Assembly (NCBI GenBank): GCA_025464445.1
Contig: JAODLY010000028.1
Location: 27,439 to 91,438, forward strand
Length of the DNA: 64,000 nt
DNA from: Rhodoglobus sp.
GTDB lineage: Bacteria > Actinomycetota > Actinomycetes > Actinomycetales > Microbacteriaceae
Direction: 5' to 3'
Both the position numbers and the translations under genes were made by a program. How positions within the stretch are numbered: the first letter of the stretch is position 1; every line of letters starts with the position of its first letter. Positions 48,326 through 57,395 of the stretch are shown here, one piece after another. The notes under the pieces were generated by a model. It was not told where the DNA came from and did not search any database. It was given only the letters and a program-made list of their open reading frames with translations.

Positions 48326-49345
48326 TTAGCCTGCCGTCACCGCATCCAGGAACTTCACCGTCGAGTCCAGCGCGGTCTGCGCATCCTCGAAGTCCAGGTG
48401 GAACTGGTACTCGTGCGGCAGCGCCGGCACGTGGTTGTCGTCGTAGAACACGCTCGTCACCGGCACGCCGAGCGAGGTCAGCTGTGCGGCGAAGGGCTTC
48501 GACTGGGTGGCGGTGAGTGGGTCGGCATTGCCGCCGGAGATCCAGGTCTGCGGAAAGTCCGCCGTCACGTCGTCGAGGGTCGACATCTGCTGGCCACCGG
48601 GCGTGGGCGACCAGTCCTTCGTGCCCAGGTAGGCCCACAGCGCGATGCGGAAGCCCCATCCGCCGATTCCGGGAGCATTCGGGATGCCGCTGACGTCGTA
48701 GATCCCGCAGTTCAAGACGACCGCACGCAGTTGTGTCGGCGAGAGGCTCGGCACGATCCCGACGGTGGCGGCGTACTTCGGGCTCGTGATGAGCGTGGCC
48801 AGTTGCGCCGTGTACTGCGCGCCCGCCGAATCCCCCGCGATGACTATGCGGTTGGGGTCGATGCGCAGCTCGCCCGCATGCTCGACGAGGTAGCCGAGCG
48901 CGGTGTTGAGTTGCTTCAGCGCTGTCGGATAAGTGGCCTCGGGCGCGATCGTGTAGTTCAGACTGACAGTCGTGAACCCGCGAGCGGCGAGGATCTTGAC
49001 GTACGGGTCGACGTTCGACTTGTTGCCAGAGATCCAGGCGCCACCATGGATCCAGACGACAGTCGGCAGCGGGCCGCTCGAGTCCGACGGCGAGAAGGCG
49101 TCGAACGTGGTGTTGGCGCCCTCGTCGGCGTACGCGACATCCCGGGTCTCATCGATGCCGCGATCGGGCGCGTAGGGGCTCATCTCGGCGACGGTGTCGG
49201 CGGCGCCCTTCTCGAACATGGCGCGGATCGTCAGCGCGGCGGGCCACGGACTCACGGAGGCGAAGACCGCGAAGGCGACCGCCGCCGCGAGGAATGCGAG
49301 CGGGATGACGCGGCCGGGTCGTCGATACCAGGGGCGATGCGCCAC
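48326..49345 (-). CDS. Membrane-anchored/secreted alpha/beta hydrolase (esterase/lipase)
   Basis: TVVWIHGGAWISGNK...IVIAGDSAGAQYTAQLA; GTG start with aggaggctga SD. Confidence 0.88.
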   Translation of the reverse strand: MAHRPWYRRPGRVIPLAFLAAAVAFAVFASVSPWPAALTIRAMFEKGAADTVAEMSPYAPDRGIDETRDVAYADEGANTTFDAFSPSDSSGPLPTVVWIHGGAWISGNKSNVDPYVKILAARGFTTVSLNYTIAPEATYPTALKQLNTALGYLVEHAGELRIDPNRIVIAGDSAGAQYTAQLATLITSPKYAATVGIVPSLSPTQLRAVVLNCGIYDVSGIPNAPGIGGWGFRIALWAYLGTKDWSPTPGGQQMSTLDDVTADFPQTWISGGNADPLTATQSKPFAAQLTSLGVPVTSVFYDDNHVPALPHEYQFHLDFEDAQTALDSTVKFLDAVTAG

Positions 49346-49625
49346 TCTCAGCCTCCTGTCCCCATCGAGATGCGAGGCTCGGCGCCTGCGGTGAGGCAGG
49401 CATCGGAGATGGACTGTAGCGCCGCGCGCACGGCCAGACACGCAACTGCTAGTCCCCCCATGAGCGATCGCATCCCCTCGACGCTCCAAGTATTGCGTAA
49501 AAGTCCCCGCCGATACCCGCGTGGCGGGCTGTGTGTCGGCCGAGCAGTTCTGAAGAAGCCGCCGACGCGGCCGATGCCTACCATTGAAAGCGTTCCATCC
49601 ATAAGACAGCAGAGGGGTACCTGCG

Positions 49626-50054
49626 ATGGCCAACGACAAGACGAAGTCCGAGGGATTCACACCCGAAGAACGCGCAGCGATGAAGGAGCGCGCCAAGGAG
49701 GCCAAGTCGGCCGCGACTGCTGCCGAAGCCGATCGCGAAGTGCTCGCGAAGATCGTCGAGATGACGCCGCCCGAGCGTGCCATGGCAGAGCGGCTGTACG
49801 CGATCATCGCCGAGAACGCGCCAGAGCTGTCGCCGAAAACCTGGTACGGGATGCCCGCCTGGGCCAAAGACGGCAAGATCGTCTGCTTCTTCCAGAGCGC
49901 AGAGAAGTTCAAGACGAGGTACGCGACCTTCGGCTTCAACGAAGACGCGAGACTCGACGACGGTGACATGTGGCCGGTCGCCTACGCCCTGACGAAGTTG
50001 ACCGCGGGCGACGAGGCGAAGATCACCGCGCTGGTGAAGAAGGCTGCCGGCTGA
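49626..50054 (+). CDS. DUF1801-family (iron-chaperone-like) protein
   Basis: LYAIIAENAPELSPKTWYGMPAWAKDGKIVCFFQSAEKFKTRYATFGF. Confidence 0.85.
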   Translation: MANDKTKSEGFTPEERAAMKERAKEAKSAATAAEADREVLAKIVEMTPPERAMAERLYAIIAENAPELSPKTWYGMPAWAKDGKIVCFFQSAEKFKTRYATFGFNEDARLDDGDMWPVAYALTKLTAGDEAKITALVKKAAG

Positions 50055-50056
50055 GC

Positions 50057-50614
50057 TTATTGCGCCAGAGCGCCGCGCAGCTCGACCATCGCCGCGCGGA
50101 CGCGTGACGGAAGGTCTTCTTTGCCCGGCTCCTCGATCCAGCGCGCGTAGGCAGCAGTGAACACGACTATCCCGGTTTCGGCCGTGAGCCGCGCGATGGT
50201 GTCGAGGGTGCCACGGTCCCGAAGCGCCGCGGCCATCGCAGCCGCGAGTTCGGCGTGCTTCGTGAGGTTGCGTTCCTGGAGCTCGGGATTGGCCGCGATG
50301 ACCGCATCGCGCTGGCGTACGCGGTCGATGTCTTCCTGCATGATCGCGGTCCATGCCTCAAGAGCTGCACTCACCGCATCCATCGGTGTCCCGGTCGACG
50401 CAGCGATGCTGGATGCCAGCAGTTCGGCCGCCCCTTCGGCGCCGTAAAACAGAACTTCACGCTTGTCCGCGAAGTTGCGAAAGAACGTGCTCTCGGTCAG
50501 GCCCGCTGCCTCGGCGATCTCGGCGACCGTCGTGCGATCGAACCCCTGCTCGGCGTAGAGGGTCAGCGCGGCGCGCGCGAGTCGTCCCCGCGCATCCGGT
50601 TCCCATCGGCCCAT
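50057..50614 (-). CDS. TetR family regulator
   Basis: LARAALTLYAEQGFDRTTVAEIAEAAGLTESTFFRNFADKREVLF. Confidence 0.92.
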   Translation of the reverse strand: MGRWEPDARGRLARAALTLYAEQGFDRTTVAEIAEAAGLTESTFFRNFADKREVLFYGAEGAAELLASSIAASTGTPMDAVSAALEAWTAIMQEDIDRVRQRDAVIAANPELQERNLTKHAELAAAMAAALRDRGTLDTIARLTAETGIVVFTAAYARWIEEPGKEDLPSRVRAAMVELRGALAQ

Positions 50615-50630
50615 GGCTCGATGATACCCG

Positions 50631-50681
50631 ATGCGAGTGACTCGCATCAAAGTGCTACAGTGATGGGAGTCACTCGCATTG
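50631..50681. promoter_or_regulatory. Paired TetR operators in divergent promoter
   Basis: ATGCGAGTgACTCGCAT (50631-50647) and ATGGGAGTcACTCGCAT (about 50663-50679). Confidence 0.75.
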
Positions 50682-50693
50682 AAGGAGATTCTC

Positions 50694-51575
50694 ATGAAGG
50701 TATTTGTCACAGGCGCATCCGGTTGGATCGGTTCAGCCCTCGTCCCCGAACTCATCGCCGCCGGCCACCACGTCGTCGGGCTGGCGCGATCGGATGCCTC
50801 TGCCGCCAAAGTCACGGCGATGGGCGCCGAGGTGCTGCGCGGCGACACCGACGACCTCGAGCTTCTGCGCGCTGCCGCGGCGGATTCCGATGGAGTCGTC
50901 AACCTCGCCTTCAAGCACGACTTCGATGACTTCGTCAGCGCCGGCCGCGATGAAGCCCGCACCGTCGAGACTCTCGCCGCTGCGCTCGAAGGCTCCGGAA
51001 AGCCCTTGGTGGTCGCGTCCGGCACCCCTGCCGTCGCCGGAAGGGTGGCAACCGAGAACGACGAGCCGGCTCCGGTCGGCCCGGGCGCCATAAGGGCAGG
51101 AGGCCCCCGGACGGCACGCGACTACGCGACCCGGGGCGTGCGCAGCTCTGTTGTGCGGCTTCCCCGTTCAGTTCACGGCGAGGGCGACGCTCACGGCTTC
51201 ATCTCCCGTATGATCGCCGGCGCATGCGAGAAGGGTGTCTCCGGTTACGTCGGCGACGGCGCCCAGCGCTGGCCTGCCGTGCACGTATTGGATGCCGCCC
51301 ACCTGTTCCGCCTCGCCCTCGAGAGCGCGCCCGCGGGTTCGGTGCTGCACGCTGTCGGCGACGAGGGCGTGCTGACCGCTGATATCACTGCGGCGATCGG
51401 CACGCGGCTCGGCATGCCGACGGCATCGGTTACCGCCGAAGACTTCGGCTTCCTCGGGATGGTGCTCTCATTCGACCAGCCCGCCTCGAGCACGATCACG
51501 CGGGAGCTGCTCGGGTGGGAGCCGGTGCAGCCAGGACTCATCGCGGACATCGAGGCTGGACACTACTTCGACTGA
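50694..51575 (+). CDS. NAD-dependent epimerase/SDR family oxidoreductase
   Basis: MKVFVTGASGWIGSALVPELIAAGHHVVGLARSD. Confidence 0.92.
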   Translation: MKVFVTGASGWIGSALVPELIAAGHHVVGLARSDASAAKVTAMGAEVLRGDTDDLELLRAAAADSDGVVNLAFKHDFDDFVSAGRDEARTVETLAAALEGSGKPLVVASGTPAVAGRVATENDEPAPVGPGAIRAGGPRTARDYATRGVRSSVVRLPRSVHGEGDAHGFISRMIAGACEKGVSGYVGDGAQRWPAVHVLDAAHLFRLALESAPAGSVLHAVGDEGVLTADITAAIGTRLGMPTASVTAEDFGFLGMVLSFDQPASSTITRELLGWEPVQPGLIADIEAGHYFD

Positions 51576-51632
51576 TCGGCGTCGCTAGAAGGACCGCCGT
51601 CCCAGCAGCGTGGCATCCAGGGCGGCGTGGGG

Positions 51633-52349
51633 TCAGTTGGCCTTGACTAGCTCGATCAGCAACGTCGCCGACGACGAGGAGGCACCTCCCGCCAACGGGG
51701 TGATCGTCAGCGCGGTGGAGTTGCCCACCGGGTTGCGCACCGTCAGCACCTGGCCGACCGTGGTCGTGGCGACGAGGGTAGTAAGGCCGATGAGCGACGT
51801 TCCCGTCGCACGACCGGTCACCGTGTATTGCAGCGGGACACCGTCGAGTGTGAGCTCCAGCTGGCCGGCCTCGGTGACTGACACCTGGAACGACACCCGG
51901 TAGACCCCCGGCGTGGCCAGCGTGAAAGCGGTGGTAGAGGATCGCGCGATCCCCGTGTTCGTCGTCGGCCCGTTCTGGGGGAACTCAACATCCCCGCCGA
52001 CGGCGACGGTTGCCGTGTTGTCCGGGGGCATGAGCGCGAAGAAGAGCGCCGAGGCGCTCGATCCGGGAGCGCCAGGAACCCCGGCCGGCCCTTGTGGCCC
52101 GATGGCGCCCGGTGCTCCGGCGGCGCCCGATGACCCGTCTGAGCCGGACGCTCCCCTTGGCCCTGCCGCCCCCTGCGCGCCCGCCGCTCCGGGGAGGCCC
52201 GGAGCACCAGTGGGACCCTGTGCACCCTGGGGCCCTGCCGCACCGTCCGCGCCGGCGGGGCCGACCGCCGCACATCCGATCAGGGGGAGCACCAGCGCCC
52301 ACGAGATCGCGCCCACAATTAATCTTGATCCGCGCAAAGTCGCGTCCTC
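51633..52349 (-). CDS. Collagen-like (Gly-X-Y) lipoprotein, paralogue B
   Basis: [35 protein letters not shown]-terminal domain similar to paralogue A; exact start uncertain. Confidence 0.85.
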   Translation of the reverse strand, partial: EDATLRGSRLIVGAISWALVLPLIGCAAVGPAGADGAAGPQGAQGPTGAPGLPGAAGAQGAAGPRGASGSDGSSGAAGAPGAIGPQGPAGVPGAPGSSASALFFALMPPDNTATVAVGGDVEFPQNGPTTNTGIARSSTTAFTLATPGVYRVSFQVSVTEAGQLELTLDGVPLQYTVTGRATGTSLIGLTTLVATTTVGQVLTVRNPVGNSTALTITPLAGGASSSSATLLIELVKAN

Positions 52350-52450
52350 CCGGTCAGTGAATTGCCACCAGCGTAGGGGCAACGCTGTCGATTGGGGCTC
52401 CCCCACGTCGTCACCTCAGTGACAGCATCACTACAAGGGAAGGAACAACG

Positions 52451-52828
52451 ATGCGCTACTCACTACTGATGAATTACTCCGAGGCCGGCGGGGCCGCGGT
52501 CTCGCCCGAAGCCTTGGCCGAAGCGATGGCCGCCTTCGACGCGTACGCGAAGGCGCTCGACGACGCGGGCGTGCTGCTCGGTGCGGACGTGCTGCAGCCG
52601 GTCGCGGCATCCACCACAGTCACGCTGCGCAGCGGAAGCCTGCAGGTGCAGGACGGCCCGTTCGCCGACACGAAGGAGCAGCTCGGAGGCGTGTTCTTGA
52701 TCGACGTGCCAGACCTGGATGCAGCACTCGCCTGGGCCGAGAAGTGCCCGGCCGCGCAGTGGGGCACGATCGAGATCCGCCCGACCGGTGTGTATTTCGC
52801 CGACGGGAAGTGGAACCAAGCTGGCTAG
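52451..52828 (+). CDS. YCII-related family protein
   Basis: MRYSLLMNYSEA...LQVQDGPFADTKEQLGGVFLIDVPDLDAALAWAEKCP. Confidence 0.9.
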   Translation: MRYSLLMNYSEAGGAAVSPEALAEAMAAFDAYAKALDDAGVLLGADVLQPVAASTTVTLRSGSLQVQDGPFADTKEQLGGVFLIDVPDLDAALAWAEKCPAAQWGTIEIRPTGVYFADGKWNQAG

Positions 52829-54008
52829 GCCGATCGAGCCCGTCGAGATCCGGGCGGAGGAGGTGGCGCGCTCGTCCTACGGACGACTGCTCGCCGTGCT
52901 CGCCGCCCGCACCGGCGACATCCCGGCCGCGGAGGATGCCCTCGCCGACGCCTTCGAGCGGGCGCTGCGCACCTGGCCGGTGAACGGCATCCCGGACAAC
53001 CCGGAGGGCTGGCTCGTTACCGTGGCGAAGAACCGCTGGCTCGACGAACTGAAGCGCAAGCGGCCCTCGTCGGTCGAGCCCGTCGAGACCATCGACCCAG
53101 ACACCATCCCCGACAAGCGCCTCGAGCTCATGTTCGTCTGCGCCCACCCCGCGATCGACGCGGCGATCCGCACGCCGCTCATGCTGCAGGTGGTGCTCGG
53201 GTTCGAGGCGTCCGCGATCGCTGCCGCCTACGCGATGCCGACGGCGACCATGGCCCAGCGGCTGGTGCGGGCGAAGCGCCGGATCCGGGATGCCCGCATC
53301 CCCTTCACCGTCCCCTCCCGCGACGACATGCCGGCCCGCCTGCCCGCTGTGGTCGAAGCGGTCTACGGCGCCTATGCGATCGACTGGATGCAGGTCTCCC
53401 CACCCACCGTCCGCGACTCCCTCGCCGCGGAGGCCCTCTACCTCGCCCTCCTCCTCGCGACCCTCCTGCCCGACCCCGAAACCCTGGGCCTGGCCGCCCT
53501 GCTCTCCCTCTCGATCGCCCGCACCTCCGCGCGCATAGTCGACGGGATGCTCGTGCCGCTCGAATCCCAGGACACCGCCCTCTGGGACCACGCGCTCACC
53601 GCCCAGGGCGAGGCGCTGCTGCGGGCGGCGCACGCCTACTCCCGTATCGGCCGCTTCCAGCTCGAGGCCGCCATCCAATCGGTGCACTGTGCTCGCGCGG
53701 TCTCGGGTACTACGGACTGGGTCACGCTGCGCACGCTCTACACCGGACTCCTCCAGGTCGCCCCGACCCTCGGCGCACAGGTGTCGCTCGCTGCCGTGGT
53801 CGCCCATACCGACGGGCCCGCCGCTGGACTCGAGTCACTCGACGCCTTGGGAGAGCCCGCTTTCCAGCCCTACTGGGCAACCCGCGCGCACCTCCTGGCC
53901 GAGCTAGGGCGGCGGGATGACGCGGCTCACGCCTACGCGAAGGCGATCAGTTTGACGACTGATCAGTCTGTCCGAAGGTATATTCGCGCAGTCTCGACAG
54001 CAAGGTGA
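52788..54008 (+). CDS. RNA polymerase sigma factor (ECF, DUF6596 type)
   Basis: GRLLAVLAARTGDIPAAEDALADAFERALRTWPVNGIPDNPEGWLVTVAKNRWLDELKRK; overlaps YCII gene; start codon uncertain. Confidence 0.88.
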   Translation: MCISPTGSGTKLARPIEPVEIRAEEVARSSYGRLLAVLAARTGDIPAAEDALADAFERALRTWPVNGIPDNPEGWLVTVAKNRWLDELKRKRPSSVEPVETIDPDTIPDKRLELMFVCAHPAIDAAIRTPLMLQVVLGFEASAIAAAYAMPTATMAQRLVRAKRRIRDARIPFTVPSRDDMPARLPAVVEAVYGAYAIDWMQVSPPTVRDSLAAEALYLALLLATLLPDPETLGLAALLSLSIARTSARIVDGMLVPLESQDTALWDHALTAQGEALLRAAHAYSRIGRFQLEAAIQSVHCARAVSGTTDWVTLRTLYTGLLQVAPTLGAQVSLAAVVAHTDGPAAGLESLDALGEPAFQPYWATRAHLLAELGRRDDAAHAYAKAISLTTDQSVRRYIRAVSTAR

Positions 54009-54115
54009 GCTACAGCTGGCAGAAGTCGCCGTATCGGCGACCGCCAAGGGTGGCTCATTTGGGTGCGGTGCTTGAGGCAATATGCTGGTGCTCCATACCG
54101 ATGTAGGGAGCTTTC

Positions 54116-55171
54116 GTGGTCCCTGAGTCGGAATATGATCACGAACTCACGTGGATTTTGAAGGCTGCTTCGACATCTGCGCAGCGCTTGCAGTTTGATG
54201 AGCTGCTGAGGAAGACAGATGGGGCGTTTCCAAGCGATGTGCTCAGCGCCGCCCGACGCTTAGACCTTCAAATTGACTTCGCTGACCACGAGGCCTTGGA
54301 AGTTCGTGACGGACCGGATCCTTCACCAGCCCAAGGTGAGTTCTATTTCGATCGAGCGACCGCCAAGTTTTTAGCGTCCGCGCTGATGGGCAGAGTCCTG
54401 CTGCTAGGCGCACCATCTGTGGCCGCCGAATTGACGCATCAAGATCGACCGCTGACGCTTGTCGACTCCAGCCCTTGGCTAAACGAGCGATTCGGAATCA
54501 CTGGCTCTCTTCGAGTTGGCACGGTTGAGACCTTTCGGGCTGGGGCGGCCTTTGACAGCGCTGTGTTGGACCCGCCGTGGTATTTCCCAGAAATGACCAC
54601 TTGGCTAAGCATCGCTGCCAACGCGGTGAAGGCTGGTGGGACAATCTTGATGCCGCTCTTGGGCCGACTGACCCGCCCCTCAGCCACTCGGGATCGCATA
54701 GAGATCCTAGAAATGGCTTCACGCGTCGGATCAGTGAGCGTCGTGGAGAATGTCGTCGCCTATGACAGCCCGCACTTCGAAAGACGAGCGATAGCTCGTT
54801 CGGGCGGGCGCCTGGGTCGGGAGTGGCGACGCGCCTCGCTGCTCAAGATTTCGCGAAGTGACGCTGACATCGAGCCCCTTCTAGTCCGGAACCAGGATCC
54901 CTCGACCGTCTGGGTGGACCGACGAATCGGTCAGTCAATCGTTTCCATCCGAAGAAAAAACCCTGAATCTGGCACCCGACCCGTCGTCCATTTGCTGGAC
55001 GGGATAAGCCGTCGTGATCCTCGTATCGCAGCTTCAAACGTCTGGACATCTGAGAGTACGGCGGCCGTCGTTGACCGTCCGGAGGTGCTACTTGACGAAC
55101 TCTCGCAAGTCGAGTCCTCTTGGAGCTCGGCGACAAGGGCCCTCCTGGACCGATTGGAGATTGACCATTGA
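54116..55171 (+). CDS. DPPW-motif methyltransferase-like protein (MT-A70/N6-adenine-MTase-like)
   Basis: RVLLLGAPSVAAELTHQDRPLTLVDSSPWL...FDSAVLDPPWYFPEMTTWLSIAANAVKAGGTILMPL; GTG start with tagggag SD. Confidence 0.6.
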   Translation: MVPESEYDHELTWILKAASTSAQRLQFDELLRKTDGAFPSDVLSAARRLDLQIDFADHEALEVRDGPDPSPAQGEFYFDRATAKFLASALMGRVLLLGAPSVAAELTHQDRPLTLVDSSPWLNERFGITGSLRVGTVETFRAGAAFDSAVLDPPWYFPEMTTWLSIAANAVKAGGTILMPLLGRLTRPSATRDRIEILEMASRVGSVSVVENVVAYDSPHFERRAIARSGGRLGREWRRASLLKISRSDADIEPLLVRNQDPSTVWVDRRIGQSIVSIRRKNPESGTRPVVHLLDGISRRDPRIAASNVWTSESTAAVVDRPEVLLDELSQVESSWSSATRALLDRLEIDH

Positions 55172-56562
55172 TTGTCTTGCGCTTTTCAAGTCTGGATGAC
55201 GAAACGATTTCCGCGCATGACGCACTCATCGCTGATGAGGGATTCGCTTGGTGGGGATGGTGGAAAAAACGGCACGAACCCTGGCCGGACTCGGGTACTC
55301 TCAGCCGCATTGGACGAGCCCGACAGATTGGACTTGTCGACCGCGCCGCTGAGTTGTATTACGTCGCCTCATCGCGGGACATGGTGCACGCATCCGGCGA
55401 TGTCATCTCATCACCAGACTCGGCGCATTCCCCACGCTATTACTCGGACGCTCTCTTGCCGATGTGGCTCAAGTTCGTTCGAATAGAGAGATTGAGCGCC
55501 AACGAATGGGCAGAGAAGTTTGGGCGTGTCCCAGAGGGCGACTCAACATTGTTCGAGCAATCGCCGCAGGAGCTAAGCCGCTCGGCAGGCGGCGCTCCAG
55601 TGCGCTTTTCAAATGCGCCAGAAAGTCGAACCGCGATCCTTCACATATCGGACTTGCACTTTGGCGATGACCACGCGTATTCGGGGCAGCACACAATCGA
55701 CAACTCTATCGAGCTGCTAGATAACCTCGTCCGCGATCTTCCGTCTGCGCCGGCAGTTGTTGTCGTTTCTGGGGATTTGACTACCAGAGGAGGGCAAGCG
55801 GGCTTGGACGCTGCGCTCGAATTTCTCGAGCGGCTTGCCCTGAGACTGCAACTTCCGCGGGACAACATCATTGTCGTACCGGGCAATCACGACATACTCG
55901 TCGACGACCTTGACGACCGTAAGGACTTCGATAACGAAGGGCCATTCAGAACTTTCGTTGAGGACTTTTACGGTGAGCCTGTCGCTTTGGAGAGGATCCA
56001 CCTCGTCACGTTGTCGGACGGTCGCAAGTTTGCGTTCGGGTTAGTGAACTCGTCGCGACCCCGAACGTCGCGGCTCATGGATTACGGGTATGTAGGGCGA
56101 GACCGGGCAGCTCCAATAATGGATCTGCTCGCTCGACTGGCCGATCAGGGCTGCATCACGTTCTTTGTCCTGCACCATCATCTGCAGTCCGCGCAGGGAT
56201 TCGAGGAGCCGATCATCAACCGCCCAGTCAGCATCACTCTGGATGCTGGTGAGCTTGTTTCGTCCGCAGCTCGCAGCAACGTCACAGCGATACTGCACGG
56301 GCATCAGCATTTACCGTTTGTCGGCTCCGCCACTCGCGCAGCGGAGTTCTCACACAGCGGCCCAACTCCACTTCCTCCCACTACTCGGGCGGTCCCAACT
56401 CTCGGAGCGGGATCGCTGTCGGCAGGGATAAGTCGACTTGGCGACGAACTGCGCGACAACTCATTTTCGTTCTATGAGGTACTTGAGAACGAGTTACGAA
56501 TACGCGTCTATCGACTCAATCCAAATCAATACAGCTCGTTGATCTGGGACTTCCATATTTGA
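55168..56562 (+). CDS. Metallophosphoesterase with about 150-aa extra N-terminal domain
   Basis: HISDLHFGDDH, VVSGDLTTRG, VPGNHD, VLHHHLQ, ILHGHQHLP; TTG start overlapping previous stop. Confidence 0.85.
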   Translation: MIVLRFSSLDDETISAHDALIADEGFAWWGWWKKRHEPWPDSGTLSRIGRARQIGLVDRAAELYYVASSRDMVHASGDVISSPDSAHSPRYYSDALLPMWLKFVRIERLSANEWAEKFGRVPEGDSTLFEQSPQELSRSAGGAPVRFSNAPESRTAILHISDLHFGDDHAYSGQHTIDNSIELLDNLVRDLPSAPAVVVVSGDLTTRGGQAGLDAALEFLERLALRLQLPRDNIIVVPGNHDILVDDLDDRKDFDNEGPFRTFVEDFYGEPVALERIHLVTLSDGRKFAFGLVNSSRPRTSRLMDYGYVGRDRAAPIMDLLARLADQGCITFFVLHHHLQSAQGFEEPIINRPVSITLDAGELVSSAARSNVTAILHGHQHLPFVGSATRAAEFSHSGPTPLPPTTRAVPTLGAGSLSAGISRLGDELRDNSFSFYEVLENELRIRVYRLNPNQYSSLIWDFHI

Positions 56563-56684
56563 GCGCGCTAATCGCAATCGCCATGGTGGTTTTGCCGAGA
56601 GCGTCACGGCGAGCGGATGATGGTCCAGGCCTCTGCGAAAGCGGTAAGTCGACGACCGATGCAGCGCTACCTCGAGGGCGCCGA

Positions 56685-57344
56685 CTAGATAGCTAGCTCT
56701 TCGAGAAATTCTTGCCCTCGCCAGCGTTCGACCCGCACAACGTGATCAAGAATGTCATCAACCCCACCAATCACGCAGAGTTCCGCAACATCATTGGCGG
56801 CGGCCACAGCCCTCCGCCGCGGCGGGTGCGGATACTGTCCAATCGTCTTGAAGGTATCGCTACCTCTAGGCACGGGGTTGTAGATCGTCGATCCCGAATT
56901 GATCCTTGAAAGCCGCACAGATTGTGCGTGTACGGCCAAGAGACTAGCCGTATCAACCACTATGACGGTCTGAGCCTGGGCGCGATATGGCCCGGCATTC
57001 AGAAGGCCCATTAGCCGCTTGGGTTGAAGCCAGAAGAAAACTCGGCTATTAAGCATCTCCAGCCACTGAACTGGCGTCATGTCAGTGAGGCATCTGTCCA
57101 ATGCGGACATCCGTAGCGGCTTCTGATCTCTGACCACCGCTGTTCCGTACCTAGGGGAGCTAATCTCAACGGACTCAGGCCGTCGTTCGTGAGTCAGAAT
57201 TTCTCGTTCAGCATGAGGGACTTCGAAGAGTCGTAACAATCGATCTGTACTCAGAAGGCCATTCGCCTTTATGGACGGCCACGATCCATCTTCGGCCATG
57301 TGGTACAAGAAGGGATACAAACTGACCAAGTCGCCCTGAATCAA
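56685..57344 (-). CDS. DUF7002/DarT-like (putative ADP-ribosyltransferase-fold) protein
   Basis: LYHMAEDGSWPSIKANGLLSTDRLLRLFEV...SRVFFWLQPKRLMGLLNAGPYRAQAQTVIVVDTASLLAVHAQSVRLSRINSGST. Confidence 0.5.
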   Translation of the reverse strand: MIQGDLVSLYPFLYHMAEDGSWPSIKANGLLSTDRLLRLFEVPHAEREILTHERRPESVEISSPRYGTAVVRDQKPLRMSALDRCLTDMTPVQWLEMLNSRVFFWLQPKRLMGLLNAGPYRAQAQTVIVVDTASLLAVHAQSVRLSRINSGSTIYNPVPRGSDTFKTIGQYPHPPRRRAVAAANDVAELCVIGGVDDILDHVVRVERWRGQEFLEELAI

Positions 57345-57395
57345 GTTATTGCCCCTTTGGCCTGTGCGGAATGAAATTGCACTTTGTTCAACTAT

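Noticed and set aside
54116-56562. Type II/III restriction-modification system
   Set aside because: No nuclease or specificity subunit visible; the partner is a metallophosphoesterase.
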